Shown here: positions 17,301-25,368 of the stretch, piece by piece
How the letters are laid out: each line of letters starts with the position of its first letter
How positions within the stretch are numbered: position 1 is the first letter of the stretch
Origin: Promicromonospora iranensis
Lineage (GTDB): Bacteria > Actinomycetota > Actinomycetes > Actinomycetales > Cellulomonadaceae
DNA: 64,000 nucleotides
Assembly (NCBI RefSeq): GCF_028994805.1
Contig: NZ_JAJQQP010000010.1
Coordinates: forward strand, 186,001 to 250,000
Reading direction: 5' to 3'
Made by a program: the position numbers and the translations under genes
The notes under the pieces: generated by a model
What the model saw: the letters and a program-made list of their open reading frames with translations, nothing else
The model's database searches: none
What the model was told of the DNA's origin: nothing

Positions 17301-18139
17301 GCGGCGCTCCTGTTCCGCTTCTGGATGCCGCGCCCGACGACGGTGGCGGCCGCGGCACTGGCGACGATCGCGAGGCCGGGGAAGAAGGTCATCCACCAGA
17401 AGTTCGCGATGTAGGTGCGGCCGGCGGCGAGCATCGCCCCCCACTCCGCGGCGGGTGGCACGGCGCCGAGGCCGAGGTAGCTGAGGGACGACACCCAGAT
17501 GACCGCCTGCCCGAGCCCCAGGGTCGCGAGCACGAACAGCGCGGCGGTCACGTTGGGCAGGACGTGGCGGGTGATGATCCAGAACCGTCCGCGCCCCAGC
17601 ACCCGGGCCGCCTCGACGAACTCGGCGGCCGCCGTCCGGCGGACCTGGGACCGGATGATGCGCGCGTACCCCGGCGCGGTGGCCAGGCCGACGGCGATGG
17701 TCGAGCTCAGCACGCCCGGTCCGGTCACGACGATGAACAGCAGCGCGAGCAGCAGGCCCGGGAACGCGAAGAGCACCTCGACGAGCCGCGTCGTGCCGAA
17801 GTCGAGCCAGCGCGGCCCGAGCCCCGCGACGAAGCCGAGCACGGTCGCGAGGCCGATGCCGATCGCCGTCGCGAGCACGCCGATCCGCAGCGACTCCGCC
17901 GCCCCGTGGACCACCCGGGTGTAGATGTCCCGGCCGGACTCGTCGGTCCCGAACAGGTGCGCGGGCGACGGCGGCCGGAACGCCTCGGCGCGCGAGACGG
18001 CGAGCGGGTCCCCCGGGGCGAGCAGGTTCGGCCAGAGCGCCGCGACGAGCAGGAGCGCCAGGACGACGCCCGCGATCGCCTCCGCGGCCGTGGGGCGGAA
18101 GGCTGTGGCCCGGACGACGGCGCCGCGCAGGCGGCTCAC
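17297..18139 (-). CDS. Peptide ABC transporter permease (DppC-like)
   Basis: A 280-residue inner-membrane permease. It has an N-terminal transmembrane helix, the HLFGTDESGRDIYTRVVHG signature of DppC/OppC proteins, five further helices and the EAA-like loop EFVEAARVLGRG. The GTG at 18139 overlaps the stop of the DppB-like gene (GTGA). The frame stays open far upstream, but that part is antisense to DppB. It forms the channel with the DppB-like subunit. Confidence 0.9.
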   Translation of the reverse strand: MSRLRGAVVRATAFRPTAAEAIAGVVLALLLVAALWPNLLAPGDPLAVSRAEAFRPPSPAHLFGTDESGRDIYTRVVHGAAESLRIGVLATAIGIGLATVLGFVAGLGPRWLDFGTTRLVEVLFAFPGLLLALLFIVVTGPGVLSSTIAVGLATAPGYARIIRSQVRRTAAAEFVEAARVLGRGRFWIITRHVLPNVTAALFVLATLGLGQAVIWVSSLSYLGLGAVPPAAEWGAMLAAGRTYIANFWWMTFFPGLAIVASAAAATVVGRGIQKRNRSAA

Positions 18140-19119
18140 TGGGGCACCGCCCGTACGCGCGGGTCGATGGCCCGGTCGGCGAGGTCGGTCACCAGCGTCA
18201 TGACCGTGTACGCGAGCGCCACGACGAGCACGATGCCGGTCACGAGCGTGACGTCGCGCAGCTGGACCGCCGACAGGAGGCTGCGGCCGAGGCCCTGGCG
18301 CGCGAACACCGACTCGACGACGACCGCACCGCTGATCAGCGACCCGAAGGCCCAGCCGGAGAGCCCGACGGCGGGGATCGCGGCGTGCCGCAGCGTGTGC
18401 CGCCAGAAGATCCGCGCCTCGCTCTCGCCCCGCGCCCGGGCCGTGGTGACGAAGGGCGACTCCATGGCGGTCAGGAGGGACTCGCGCATGACCTGCCCGA
18501 GGAATCCCGCCAGCGGGATCGCCAGGGTGAGCGCGGGCAGCACGATGCCGAGCGGCCCCGGCACACTGACCGGCGGGAGGATCCCGAGGGTGATGCTGAA
18601 GAACAGGATCAGGACCGTCGCGAGCCAGAAGTGCGGCACCGCCGCGGCGACCAGCTCGAGGCCGGAGCCGATGGCCCAGGCGATCCGGCCGCCCCGCACG
18701 CTCCAGGCGGCCAGCGCGCACGCGAGCGCCCAGGCCAGCGCGAGCGAGCAGAGGGCGAGGGCGAGGGTGGCGCCGAACTGCTCCCCGATCGCCGTCGCCA
18801 CCGGCTTGTGCAGGGAGTACGACTGGCCGAGATCCCCGGTCGCGAGCCGCCCGAGGTAGGTCAGGTACTGCACCACGAGCGGCTGGTCGAGGCCGTACTC
18901 GCGGCGCACCTGGTCGAGCGCCTCGGGACCGGCCTGCGAGCCGGGCCCGCCGAGGATCGCCTCGGCCGGGTCGCCGGGGACCAGCCGGAGCGCGAAGAAC
19001 GTGATGGTCGCGGCGGCCCAGAGCACGAAGACGACCCCACCGGCGCGCAGGAGGAGCCAGCGCCGGTTGCCCGGCGCCGGCCTCCTGCGCGCCCCGGTGG
19101 TGGGGACCGGAAGCGTCAA
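18136..19119 (-). CDS. Peptide ABC transporter permease (DppB-like)
   Basis: A 327-residue permease. Features are an N-terminal helix, the GDPAEAILGG segment, the periplasmic DQVRREYGLDQPLVVQYL element typical of DppB/OppB, and the EAA-like loop FVTTARARGESEARIFWRH. The start is a TTG at 19119 overlapping the TGA of the binding-protein gene, so translation is coupled along the operon. Confidence 0.9.
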   Translation of the reverse strand: MTLPVPTTGARRRPAPGNRRWLLLRAGGVVFVLWAAATITFFALRLVPGDPAEAILGGPGSQAGPEALDQVRREYGLDQPLVVQYLTYLGRLATGDLGQSYSLHKPVATAIGEQFGATLALALCSLALAWALACALAAWSVRGGRIAWAIGSGLELVAAAVPHFWLATVLILFFSITLGILPPVSVPGPLGIVLPALTLAIPLAGFLGQVMRESLLTAMESPFVTTARARGESEARIFWRHTLRHAAIPAVGLSGWAFGSLISGAVVVESVFARQGLGRSLLSAVQLRDVTLVTGIVLVVALAYTVMTLVTDLADRAIDPRVRAVPQ

Positions 19120-20780
19120 GACGCCAGCCAGGCCTCGGCGAACGTCGGCGTCGACACCGTCGGCATCGCCCGCAGACCCTGCACGGTCGACGAGTGGAGG
19201 AAGTGGTTCTGCTGGTCGTACAGCGGCAGGACGTGGTACCCCTCGAGGATGATCCGCTGGGCCTGCTCGTACAGGCTCTGGCGGGCGTCGGGGTCGCTCG
19301 TCGCCGACGCCCGGGTGAGCAGGTCGTCGAGCGCGGGGTCGTCCACCTGGGCGAGGTTCGCGAAGTAGCCGCTGGGCGCGGGCTCGATGCTGTCGGAGTG
19401 GTACAGGACCCGCAGCACGTCCGGGCCGACCTTCGTGTACGGGGCACTGACGAGGTCGTAGTCGTTCTCGGCGAGCGCTCCGTACCAGCTCGACAGGTCG
19501 AGCGGGTGGAGCCTGACCTCGAAGCCCGCCTCCTTGGCGTCCGCCTGGATCTGCTCGAACAGGGACTGCTCGGCGGGGATCGACTGGTTGGTGCTGACCG
19601 GGAAGTCGAGGGTGAGGCGCTTGCCGTCCTTGACCCGGTAGCCGTCGGCGTCCCGCTCGGTCCAGCCCGCCTCGTCGAGAAGGGCCGCCGCGGCGTCGGT
19701 GTCGACGGTGAAGAGCTCGGGCAGGCTCAGGCCGAGCGGCTCGACGCTGGACAGCGGCGAGTAGGAACGCTCGGCGGTCCCGAAGAACAGGCTCTCGATG
19801 CCCTCGTCGACGTTCACGGACCGGACGAACGCCTCGCGGACGCGCTCGTCGTCGAACGGTGCCTTGCCGGAGTTGAGCTCGATCCGGTTGGCGGCGCCGG
19901 GACGGGGTGCGTCCAGCTCCTGGATCGCCTCGTCGGACTCGGCCGACCGGATGGTGTCGGGCTGCGCGTTGTCGATGACCTGCGCCTCACCGGACTGCAG
20001 GGCGGCGTACCGGCTCGCGGAGTCGGGGATGAACCGCCACACGATGGTGTCGAGGTACGGGAGGCCGGTGCCGGCGTCGGCCGGCACATCGGCGGGCGGA
20101 GAGGTGTAGTCGTCGTTCCGGACGAGAGTCACCGAGTCCTGACGCTCCCACTCGTCGACGACGAACGGGCCGGTGCCGACCGGTGCGGCGCAGTTCTCCT
20201 CCTGGCTGCGCTCCAGGGCCTTCGGCGACTCCATCGCCACCCAGATCTGCGACAGCGACTCGAGCAGCGCGCTGTCGGGCATGCTCAGCTCCAGCCGGAC
20301 CAGGTGGTCCTCGACGGCCACCACGTTCTCGATCTTCGCCAGGGCGAGGTAGCCGGTCGACGACGCCGTCGCCGGGTCCTGGACGTGCGCGATGTTGGCG
20401 GCCACCGCCTCGGCGTCGAACGGCGTCCCGTCGGTGAACTGCACGTCCTCACGGAGCGTGAACTCCCAGCTCAGGCCGTCGTCGCCCTCCTGCCACTCGG
20501 TGGCGAGCCACGGGATGACCTCGCCGCTCTCGTCGAGCGAGACGAGCGACTCGAGGTACTGGGTGGCGATGAGGGCCTGCGGGTAGTTGCCGCCGACGTG
20601 CGGGTCCAGGCACGACGGCTCCGCGTCACCCGAGGCATAGGTCAGGGTTCCGCCCTCGACAGGTTCACCGGACGGTTCGCCCGGCGTCCCTCCCCCGGGT
20701 GAGCAGGCGGCGAGCAGAAGGGCTACGGCTGCCGTGACGACGACGGCGGCACGCGGGCGGGAGAACCGACGCGAGGGCAT
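19116..20780 (-). CDS. Peptide-type ABC transporter solute-binding lipoprotein
   Basis: A 554-residue extracytoplasmic solute-binding protein of family 5 (Dpp/Opp/Nik). A signal peptide with lipobox LLAACS places the lipidated cysteine near residue 29. The mature part starts with EGGTLTYASGDAEPSCLDPHVGG and contains WEFTLREDVQFTDGTPFDAEAV, hallmarks of the family. The ATG at 20780 (MPSRRFSR) gives a normal signal peptide; the frame is open to 20894, and a GTG a few codons upstream is an alternative. It is the first gene of the four-gene operon. The ligand, peptide or nickel chelate or other, is not evident. Confidence 0.9.
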   Translation of the reverse strand: MPSRRFSRPRAAVVVTAAVALLLAACSPGGGTPGEPSGEPVEGGTLTYASGDAEPSCLDPHVGGNYPQALIATQYLESLVSLDESGEVIPWLATEWQEGDDGLSWEFTLREDVQFTDGTPFDAEAVAANIAHVQDPATASSTGYLALAKIENVVAVEDHLVRLELSMPDSALLESLSQIWVAMESPKALERSQEENCAAPVGTGPFVVDEWERQDSVTLVRNDDYTSPPADVPADAGTGLPYLDTIVWRFIPDSASRYAALQSGEAQVIDNAQPDTIRSAESDEAIQELDAPRPGAANRIELNSGKAPFDDERVREAFVRSVNVDEGIESLFFGTAERSYSPLSSVEPLGLSLPELFTVDTDAAAALLDEAGWTERDADGYRVKDGKRLTLDFPVSTNQSIPAEQSLFEQIQADAKEAGFEVRLHPLDLSSWYGALAENDYDLVSAPYTKVGPDVLRVLYHSDSIEPAPSGYFANLAQVDDPALDDLLTRASATSDPDARQSLYEQAQRIILEGYHVLPLYDQQNHFLHSSTVQGLRAMPTVSTPTFAEAWLAS

Positions 20781-20861
20781 GGCTTGGTGCACATCCTGTC
20801 TGGAGCGTTTTTCCGAACACTGGCGTTCATGCTCCCAAACCCCGGGCAGCGCTGGTGGTAT

Positions 20862-20878
20862 TCCGCGTTCGACGCGGA
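20862..20878. other. Short perfect hairpin between two minus-strand genes
   Basis: TCCGCGT and ACGCGGA flank a 3-nt loop in the 136-bp gap upstream of the binding-protein gene and downstream of the CPBP protease. No T run follows on either strand, so it is at best a weak terminator for the protease gene or a regulatory stem. Confidence 0.35.
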
Positions 20879-20916
20879 GTGGGACGCACCACACCCGGGC
20901 GCCCGTCGGCGTCGCC

Positions 20917-21861
20917 TCACCCGGTGGTGACCACGTCGTACCGCCGCGCCAACCACCGTACGTACACGGGCAGCACGAGCATCGCGAACGTGGGCACCAG
21001 CAGAACCGGTCCCGTGACCGCCGCGAGGCCGCCGAGGCCGCCCGTCAGGATGGTGAGCGTCAGCAGCAGCGTGTTGCTCAGGCCGTGCACGAGCACTGCC
21101 GCCTCCAGACCGCCGCTCACGTGGGTCGCGGCCGAGAACCCCACGGCGGCCGCGAAGTAGTAGAGCAGTGCAAACGGATCGAACGAACCGTGGACGACCG
21201 TGAACAGTGCGGCAGAGAACACGGTGGACGCAACCACGGCGAGCCCGGTCCTGGCGAACAGGGATCCGACGGCACGGGAGACCAGACCGCGAAAGAGATA
21301 CTCCTCCCCTGCTGACTGCAGCGGGACGGTCAGCACCGCGACGGCCACCAGCGCGAACGTCTCCGGGGAGAGCACCAGCGGCCCGGAGGGCAACGCCGTC
21401 CACACGAGGCACAGCAGGACCGCCCAGACGGGGGCGACATGGACCACCAGACGGCCGAACCACGTCCAGCGGAACCGCCCCTCGACCGAGGAGAGCCAGC
21501 GCAGGCGCACGCCGTTGCAGACCCGCTGCACCAGCCCGGACACAGGCACCAGGGCGCCCAGGAGGAGGTTGCCGACCAGCCAGAACCCGACGGTGACCTC
21601 GGGCCGCGCCGGGTCGAACGGTTCGAGGCCGAGGAGCCGGTCGACCAGACCACCCGAGGGGCCGGCCAGCACGAAGATCGACAAGGCGAGAACGGTCAGA
21701 CCGGCCAGCACCGCCAGAGCCGAACGCCACCAGGAGAGGTGCGCGCCAGGCCGGGTACGCAGCCCCTGCACGTAGGGGGCGGGGCAGGTGCCCGCCGCAC
21801 GGTCGGCAACAGGGGCGGGGTCGGTATGCATCGCGGGGGGACTCGTTTCAGTCGGGAGCAT
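20917..21861 (-). CDS. CPBP family intramembrane metalloprotease
   Basis: A 314-residue membrane protein with about eight helices and the three CPBP/Abi motifs: EEYLFRG (E186, E187, R191), FTVVHG (H224) and a later HGLSNT. Relatives include CAAX prenyl endopeptidase Rce1 and bacteriocin-immunity proteins; the bacterial substrates are mostly unknown. A helical segment at 46-66 precedes the conserved core. The ATG at 21861 was chosen; M11 is an alternative. Confidence 0.88.
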   Translation of the reverse strand: MLPTETSPPAMHTDPAPVADRAAGTCPAPYVQGLRTRPGAHLSWWRSALAVLAGLTVLALSIFVLAGPSGGLVDRLLGLEPFDPARPEVTVGFWLVGNLLLGALVPVSGLVQRVCNGVRLRWLSSVEGRFRWTWFGRLVVHVAPVWAVLLCLVWTALPSGPLVLSPETFALVAVAVLTVPLQSAGEEYLFRGLVSRAVGSLFARTGLAVVASTVFSAALFTVVHGSFDPFALLYYFAAAVGFSAATHVSGGLEAAVLVHGLSNTLLLTLTILTGGLGGLAAVTGPVLLVPTFAMLVLPVYVRWLARRYDVVTTG

Positions 21862-21992
21862 GTCCCTCGTGATTCGAAACCATGACGTAGCGTCGAGGTC
21901 AAGGTGCCCGGAGGCAGGTGCCACGCCGCCCGAGACCGGCGGGACCTGGAGAACGCCGTCGCCACAGCGATGACCGCCTGGCCGAGCCCGCC

Positions 21993-23450
21993 TCAGTAGC
22001 TGTTCGGCGCGTGGACCGACTGCCAGTGCCAGGGCTCGGGGTTGCGGCCGGACGGCTCGGCGAACGGCGGGTGCACCCAGCCGTAGGCCTCGGCGTTGGC
22101 CTTGAGCCACTCGTACTGCGCCGTCCCGAACGTCTGCACTCCCCCGCCGATGTCGATCGCCAGCCCCGTGCCGTGGTTCGAGCAGCCCGGCGGGGCCGCG
22201 GTCCTGGACGACGGGTCGTACAGCGACTCCTGCTGCGCGTACGTGCGGTAGGAGGAGTTGATGGTCATGCTCACGCCGAACTCGGCCACGTACGCCTCGT
22301 TCAGCTCGGCCAGGCCACCGACGACGTCCGCCCGCACCTGGTGGCTCGGCGAGAACGGGACCGCTGCCAGCTCGGACGGCGCCAGATGGCCGTTCTCCGC
22401 GGTCCACACCTGGTCCGGCTGCGGGCACGTACCGGCAGGTGCCGTGTCCGCGCCACCGTCGGCGCCGGCGTCCGCCGCGTCCGTGCCGTCGGCGGGGTCC
22501 CTGTCCGCGGCACCCGCGGCCGGTCCCGCGACGTCGGCCTCGACCTCCAGCGCCTCCTCCGGCACCGTGGCGAGGACCACGGCGACCGCCTCCTCGACCC
22601 GGGCCTGCACCGCGGACATGGCCGTGGCCAGCTTCCCGGTCCTGCCGAGCAGGCCCGCCACCTCGTTCCCGCGGGCGACGGGGCCGGACCGGGTCGGTGC
22701 GGCGGCCTGAGCGGTATCGGCAGTCGTCAGCAGGGCGTCCGCCTGCGCGTCCAGGTCCCCGGCCTGGTCCAGCACCGCGCGCAGGCTCTCCCGGTCCGTC
22801 GCGGCCGCAGTCTCCGCGGAGTCCGCGTAGACCAGCTCTCCGGCAGCCGCTGCCTCTCGCAGGTCCGCCTGAGCACCCGCCAGGCGCGGCAGGGCGCGTT
22901 CCAGCCGCACCGCACGCCCGGACTCGACCGCCGTCCGGGTCGCCTCGCGCAGAGTGGTGACCGCCGCTCCGGTGTCAGCGCGCAGCGTGGCCACGCGCTC
23001 CAGGAGCGCCCTGGCCTCCACGTCCGTGCCCGACGGTGACCAGGTCACCGAGCCGAGCGACGTCACCAGCCGCCGGGCGTCGTCGACCGCCTCGTCGAGC
23101 GCCAGGCGTTCCGGCTTCTTCGCGGCCCGCCCGTCCGGCCCTTCACGGACCGCCCGTGCGGACTCCACCTCGCCGGCCAGCTGCGCGCGAAGGGTCGCGC
23201 TCTCGGCGACGGCCGCCTGCGCATCCATCGCCGCCGCCGACGTCGCCGCGGCCCCTGTCAGCGGGTCGAGCAGCCCGAGCGCATAGGCACCGCCGGAGGC
23301 CGAACCCAGCCCCAGGACGACCGCGGCGGCGACCCACCACCGCCGTCTGCCTCGTCGTGTCCGCCGCTCCGCGGCACGCCGGGCGCGCGGCGACGACGGA
23401 GACTGCTGCGGCGTCGGCAGCTCCGGCCACAGCGGCGTCTCGGTCAGCAC
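21993..23450 (-). CDS. VanY-type D-alanyl-D-alanine carboxypeptidase
   Basis: A 485-residue membrane-anchored peptidase of the M15B family. A basic N-terminus is followed by one transmembrane helix (about residues 38-60), then about 250 Ala/Arg/Asp-rich residues that look helical, and a C-terminal catalytic domain (about 345-485). This domain has SSYRTYAQQ, the zinc motif SNHGTGLAID and the EPWHWQ ending. It should trim the terminal D-Ala from peptidoglycan stem peptides outside the cell. The long helical spacer is larger than in typical VanY proteins and may position the domain in the wall. The GTG start at 23450 follows a -10-like box by 6 nt. Confidence 0.88.
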   Translation of the reverse strand: MLTETPLWPELPTPQQSPSSPRARRAAERRTRRGRRRWWVAAAVVLGLGSASGGAYALGLLDPLTGAAATSAAAMDAQAAVAESATLRAQLAGEVESARAVREGPDGRAAKKPERLALDEAVDDARRLVTSLGSVTWSPSGTDVEARALLERVATLRADTGAAVTTLREATRTAVESGRAVRLERALPRLAGAQADLREAAAAGELVYADSAETAAATDRESLRAVLDQAGDLDAQADALLTTADTAQAAAPTRSGPVARGNEVAGLLGRTGKLATAMSAVQARVEEAVAVVLATVPEEALEVEADVAGPAAGAADRDPADGTDAADAGADGGADTAPAGTCPQPDQVWTAENGHLAPSELAAVPFSPSHQVRADVVGGLAELNEAYVAEFGVSMTINSSYRTYAQQESLYDPSSRTAAPPGCSNHGTGLAIDIGGGVQTFGTAQYEWLKANAEAYGWVHPPFAEPSGRNPEPWHWQSVHAPNSY

Positions 23451-23456
23451 CGAAGA

Positions 23457-23462
23457 AATCTA
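23457..23462 (-). promoter_or_regulatory. -10 box TAGATT, leaderless start
   Basis: On the minus strand TAGATT ends 6 nt before the GTG start of the carboxypeptidase gene, with no ribosome site between, which suggests a leaderless mRNA. No clear -35 box is visible. Confidence 0.45.
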
Positions 23463-23532
23463 CGCCCCTTGTCGCGAGAAGGAGACGACGGAGCGGGTGA
23501 ATTCCGGTTCGCCGGTCGCAGGCGGCTGGGCT

Positions 23533-24069
23533 TCAGGCCAGTTCGTTGCGACTGCCGGGCATACGGTGCACGTAGCGGTCCGCATGCACCATCTGTTCCA
23601 GCAGGTCGTACCCCGACTGGGCGGTCAGATCACCGTTCGCGATCATGTGCTCGACCAAGGTCCGCGTGCTCCACGTTGTCAACCCTGTACGGCGACCGTA
23701 GTCATAGGCCGCAGCGTCGTCAGTCATCCATACCGACCCTGAGAACTCCGCGCGGGTACGCAGCACGTGGCAGGTTTCCGCCTCGCCGAGATGCTGAAAG
23801 GGCCTGTCCGGGGTGCCACCGAAAGCGGCGATTCGGATCCGTTCGACCATCGCCGCTTCGACCTCGGTGGTCTCGACCGGCTCACCGAGCCACATTTCAT
23901 CAATAACCCGTTGCAGATCGACCAGAAATGCTGTCGAGCGCTCAGCCTCATAGGCCACAGCAGCGGTCCATCGCCCACGGCCGACAAACTCCGCCTTCAG
24001 GAGGTCGGTCCGTGCGGTCGCGGCGAAGTTGCAGAGTACAGAGGTGTCCGGAAACCAGTAGCGGTTCAA
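23533..24069 (-). CDS. PIN-like domain protein (putative toxin/effector)
   Basis: A 178-residue protein with a PIN-like nuclease layout. D8 lies in FPDTSVLCNF at the N-terminus, acidic residues follow near 41-43 (YEAE), then GEAET (E96, E98) and MTDDAAAYDYGRRTGL (D117, D118) before the last strand. These residues usually bind Mg2+ and cleave RNA. Its ATG overlaps the stop of the XRE-ImmA/IrrE gene by 4 bp, so both are made together. I infer a toxin-antitoxin-like or defence pair. The family is unusual enough that the PIN assignment rests on motif order only. Confidence 0.7.
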   Translation of the reverse strand: MNRYWFPDTSVLCNFAATARTDLLKAEFVGRGRWTAAVAYEAERSTAFLVDLQRVIDEMWLGEPVETTEVEAAMVERIRIAAFGGTPDRPFQHLGEAETCHVLRTRAEFSGSVWMTDDAAAYDYGRRTGLTTWSTRTLVEHMIANGDLTAQSGYDLLEQMVHADRYVHRMPGSRNELA

Positions 24070-25148
24070 TGGCTTTGGCCCCCGGCAGCGAATGACTCGA
24101 TGATCTGCTCAACCGGGACGCTGAGGAGGTCCGCAAGCGGTCTCGCAGAGGTCTCCCCCTCCTGATACGCATTCAGGTGTCCGACCACGATCCGTCGCGG
24201 GAACCTACGTGCTGCAGAATCGGTTCCGGCTTGGTGTGCCAGTTCCGGGCGACGCCCAAGGATGCTGCACGTCTCGGCGGTCAACGCGGCAAGCTCCCGC
24301 TGTTCGGACGGGCTGATCAGCCCGAGGTTGCGCGCACGCCAACTGAGAGCCACGGGCGAGACCTGCAGCAGGTTGACCAGCCGGATCGCTTCCGCTCGCA
24401 CCAGGTGACCGGTCGGAGCAGCCGCCCGCAGAACCGTTTCAGGCATGAGGAACTCGGCGGCGAACTTGTCTGCGGCCTTCTCGTGGGGGTGCTTTCCATG
24501 CTGGCCCACATTCTCCGCCACGAGGTCGTGCGCATGACGCAGCAGGATATGACCGAGCTCGTGTGCGATCGTGAAGCGTTGGCGCGCCCAATAGAGGGTC
24601 ATGCCAGCTCCGATCAGGCGAAGCGTCGACGTCTGCCACGCGAACCCGTCCAAGCCACCCGGGAACCTCTCGACGACCGTGTCGACGTCGAAGGCAGTGT
24701 CCAGGGCGTTGATCAGGTCCGGAGTGCTCAGAGCCTGCACGGTCAAGGACCGCTCAGCCAGCCGTCCGGTCGCCCACTTGGCCAGCCCAGAAGCGTCAAG
24801 TTCCAGCGGCACAGGCGTCAGTTCTCGTGAGCCCCTTAGCTGCTGCAACTGCTGGTCCGCCCGATGGAACCGCTCAGCGATGCTCTCGATGGTCGCTGTC
24901 GCATGGTCCGCGGATGCGCGCGCCGCCATAGCGGGGCGCTCCGGCTCACGACCTGTGAGAAGCCAGTCGACAGTAGTGCCTGCCGTCTCCGCAATGAGAG
25001 CCAGGTCCAGGGTGGTGAAGCGCCGAGTCCCGTTCAACGACTTGGAAAGCTTGTCAGGAGTCAGCCGAACCTTCGTGGCGAAGTCCGCCTGCGTCAGGCC
25101 AGACTTCTCGATCGCTTGGCGGACACGAGCGGGGAGTGATGTGTCCAT
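24066..25148 (-). CDS. XRE helix-turn-helix fused to ImmA/IrrE metallopeptidase
   Basis: A 360-residue two-domain protein. Residues 6-65 form a Cro/CI-type helix-turn-helix (GLTQADFATKVRLTPDKLSKSLNG). After a helical linker, residues 170-270 form a zinc peptidase domain with HELGH at 196-200 and the downstream EKAADKFAAEFLMP that provides the third ligand region. This fusion (COG2856 class) is known from phage repressor-cleaving ImmA, the radiation regulator IrrE and many toxin-antitoxin modules. The ATG at 25148 begins the conserved domain. The PIN-like gene follows with a 4-bp overlap. It probably represses the pair and may release it by proteolysis. Confidence 0.88.
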   Translation of the reverse strand: MDTSLPARVRQAIEKSGLTQADFATKVRLTPDKLSKSLNGTRRFTTLDLALIAETAGTTVDWLLTGREPERPAMAARASADHATATIESIAERFHRADQQLQQLRGSRELTPVPLELDASGLAKWATGRLAERSLTVQALSTPDLINALDTAFDVDTVVERFPGGLDGFAWQTSTLRLIGAGMTLYWARQRFTIAHELGHILLRHAHDLVAENVGQHGKHPHEKAADKFAAEFLMPETVLRAAAPTGHLVRAEAIRLVNLLQVSPVALSWRARNLGLISPSEQRELAALTAETCSILGRRPELAHQAGTDSAARRFPRRIVVGHLNAYQEGETSARPLADLLSVPVEQIIESFAAGGQSH

Positions 25149-25327
25149 GTAGCCATGATCGACGGTAGTTGCGATAAGCGCAACCAGCCAGCTCCCTGGG
25201 TGGACCAGAGAGCCCGAAGACTCGTCGCCACACGACCAGACGGTGACACCGGGAACTCTTGCCGGTGCCCCCACGTTCTCATCCCGCCGAGCCGCGCCTT
25301 CGCCCTCGGCGGCGGAGGCCCGCGGCA

Positions 25328-25333
25328 TATACT
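25328..25333 (+). promoter_or_regulatory. Candidate -10 (TATACT) for the tel/gln/pkn operon
   Basis: TATACT at 25328-25333 is close to the TATAAT consensus and lies in the 220-bp gap between divergent genes. About 29 nt separate the expected start site from the ATG at 25369, and AGGAG lies in that leader. The -35 region (CTCGGC) is a poor match, so an activator may be involved. Confidence 0.5.
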
Positions 25334-25368
25334 CGCCGCGTTCGGACGCCCTATCGCGAGGAGCACCG

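Noticed and set aside
17297-19447. 716-residue apparent fusion in the permease frame
   Set aside because: Only the last 280 codons encode the DppC-like permease; the upstream part is a shadow of DppB.
23533-25148. Prophage remnant around the XRE-ImmA gene
   Set aside because: No other phage gene, integrase or attachment repeat is visible; the flanks are chromosomal genes.
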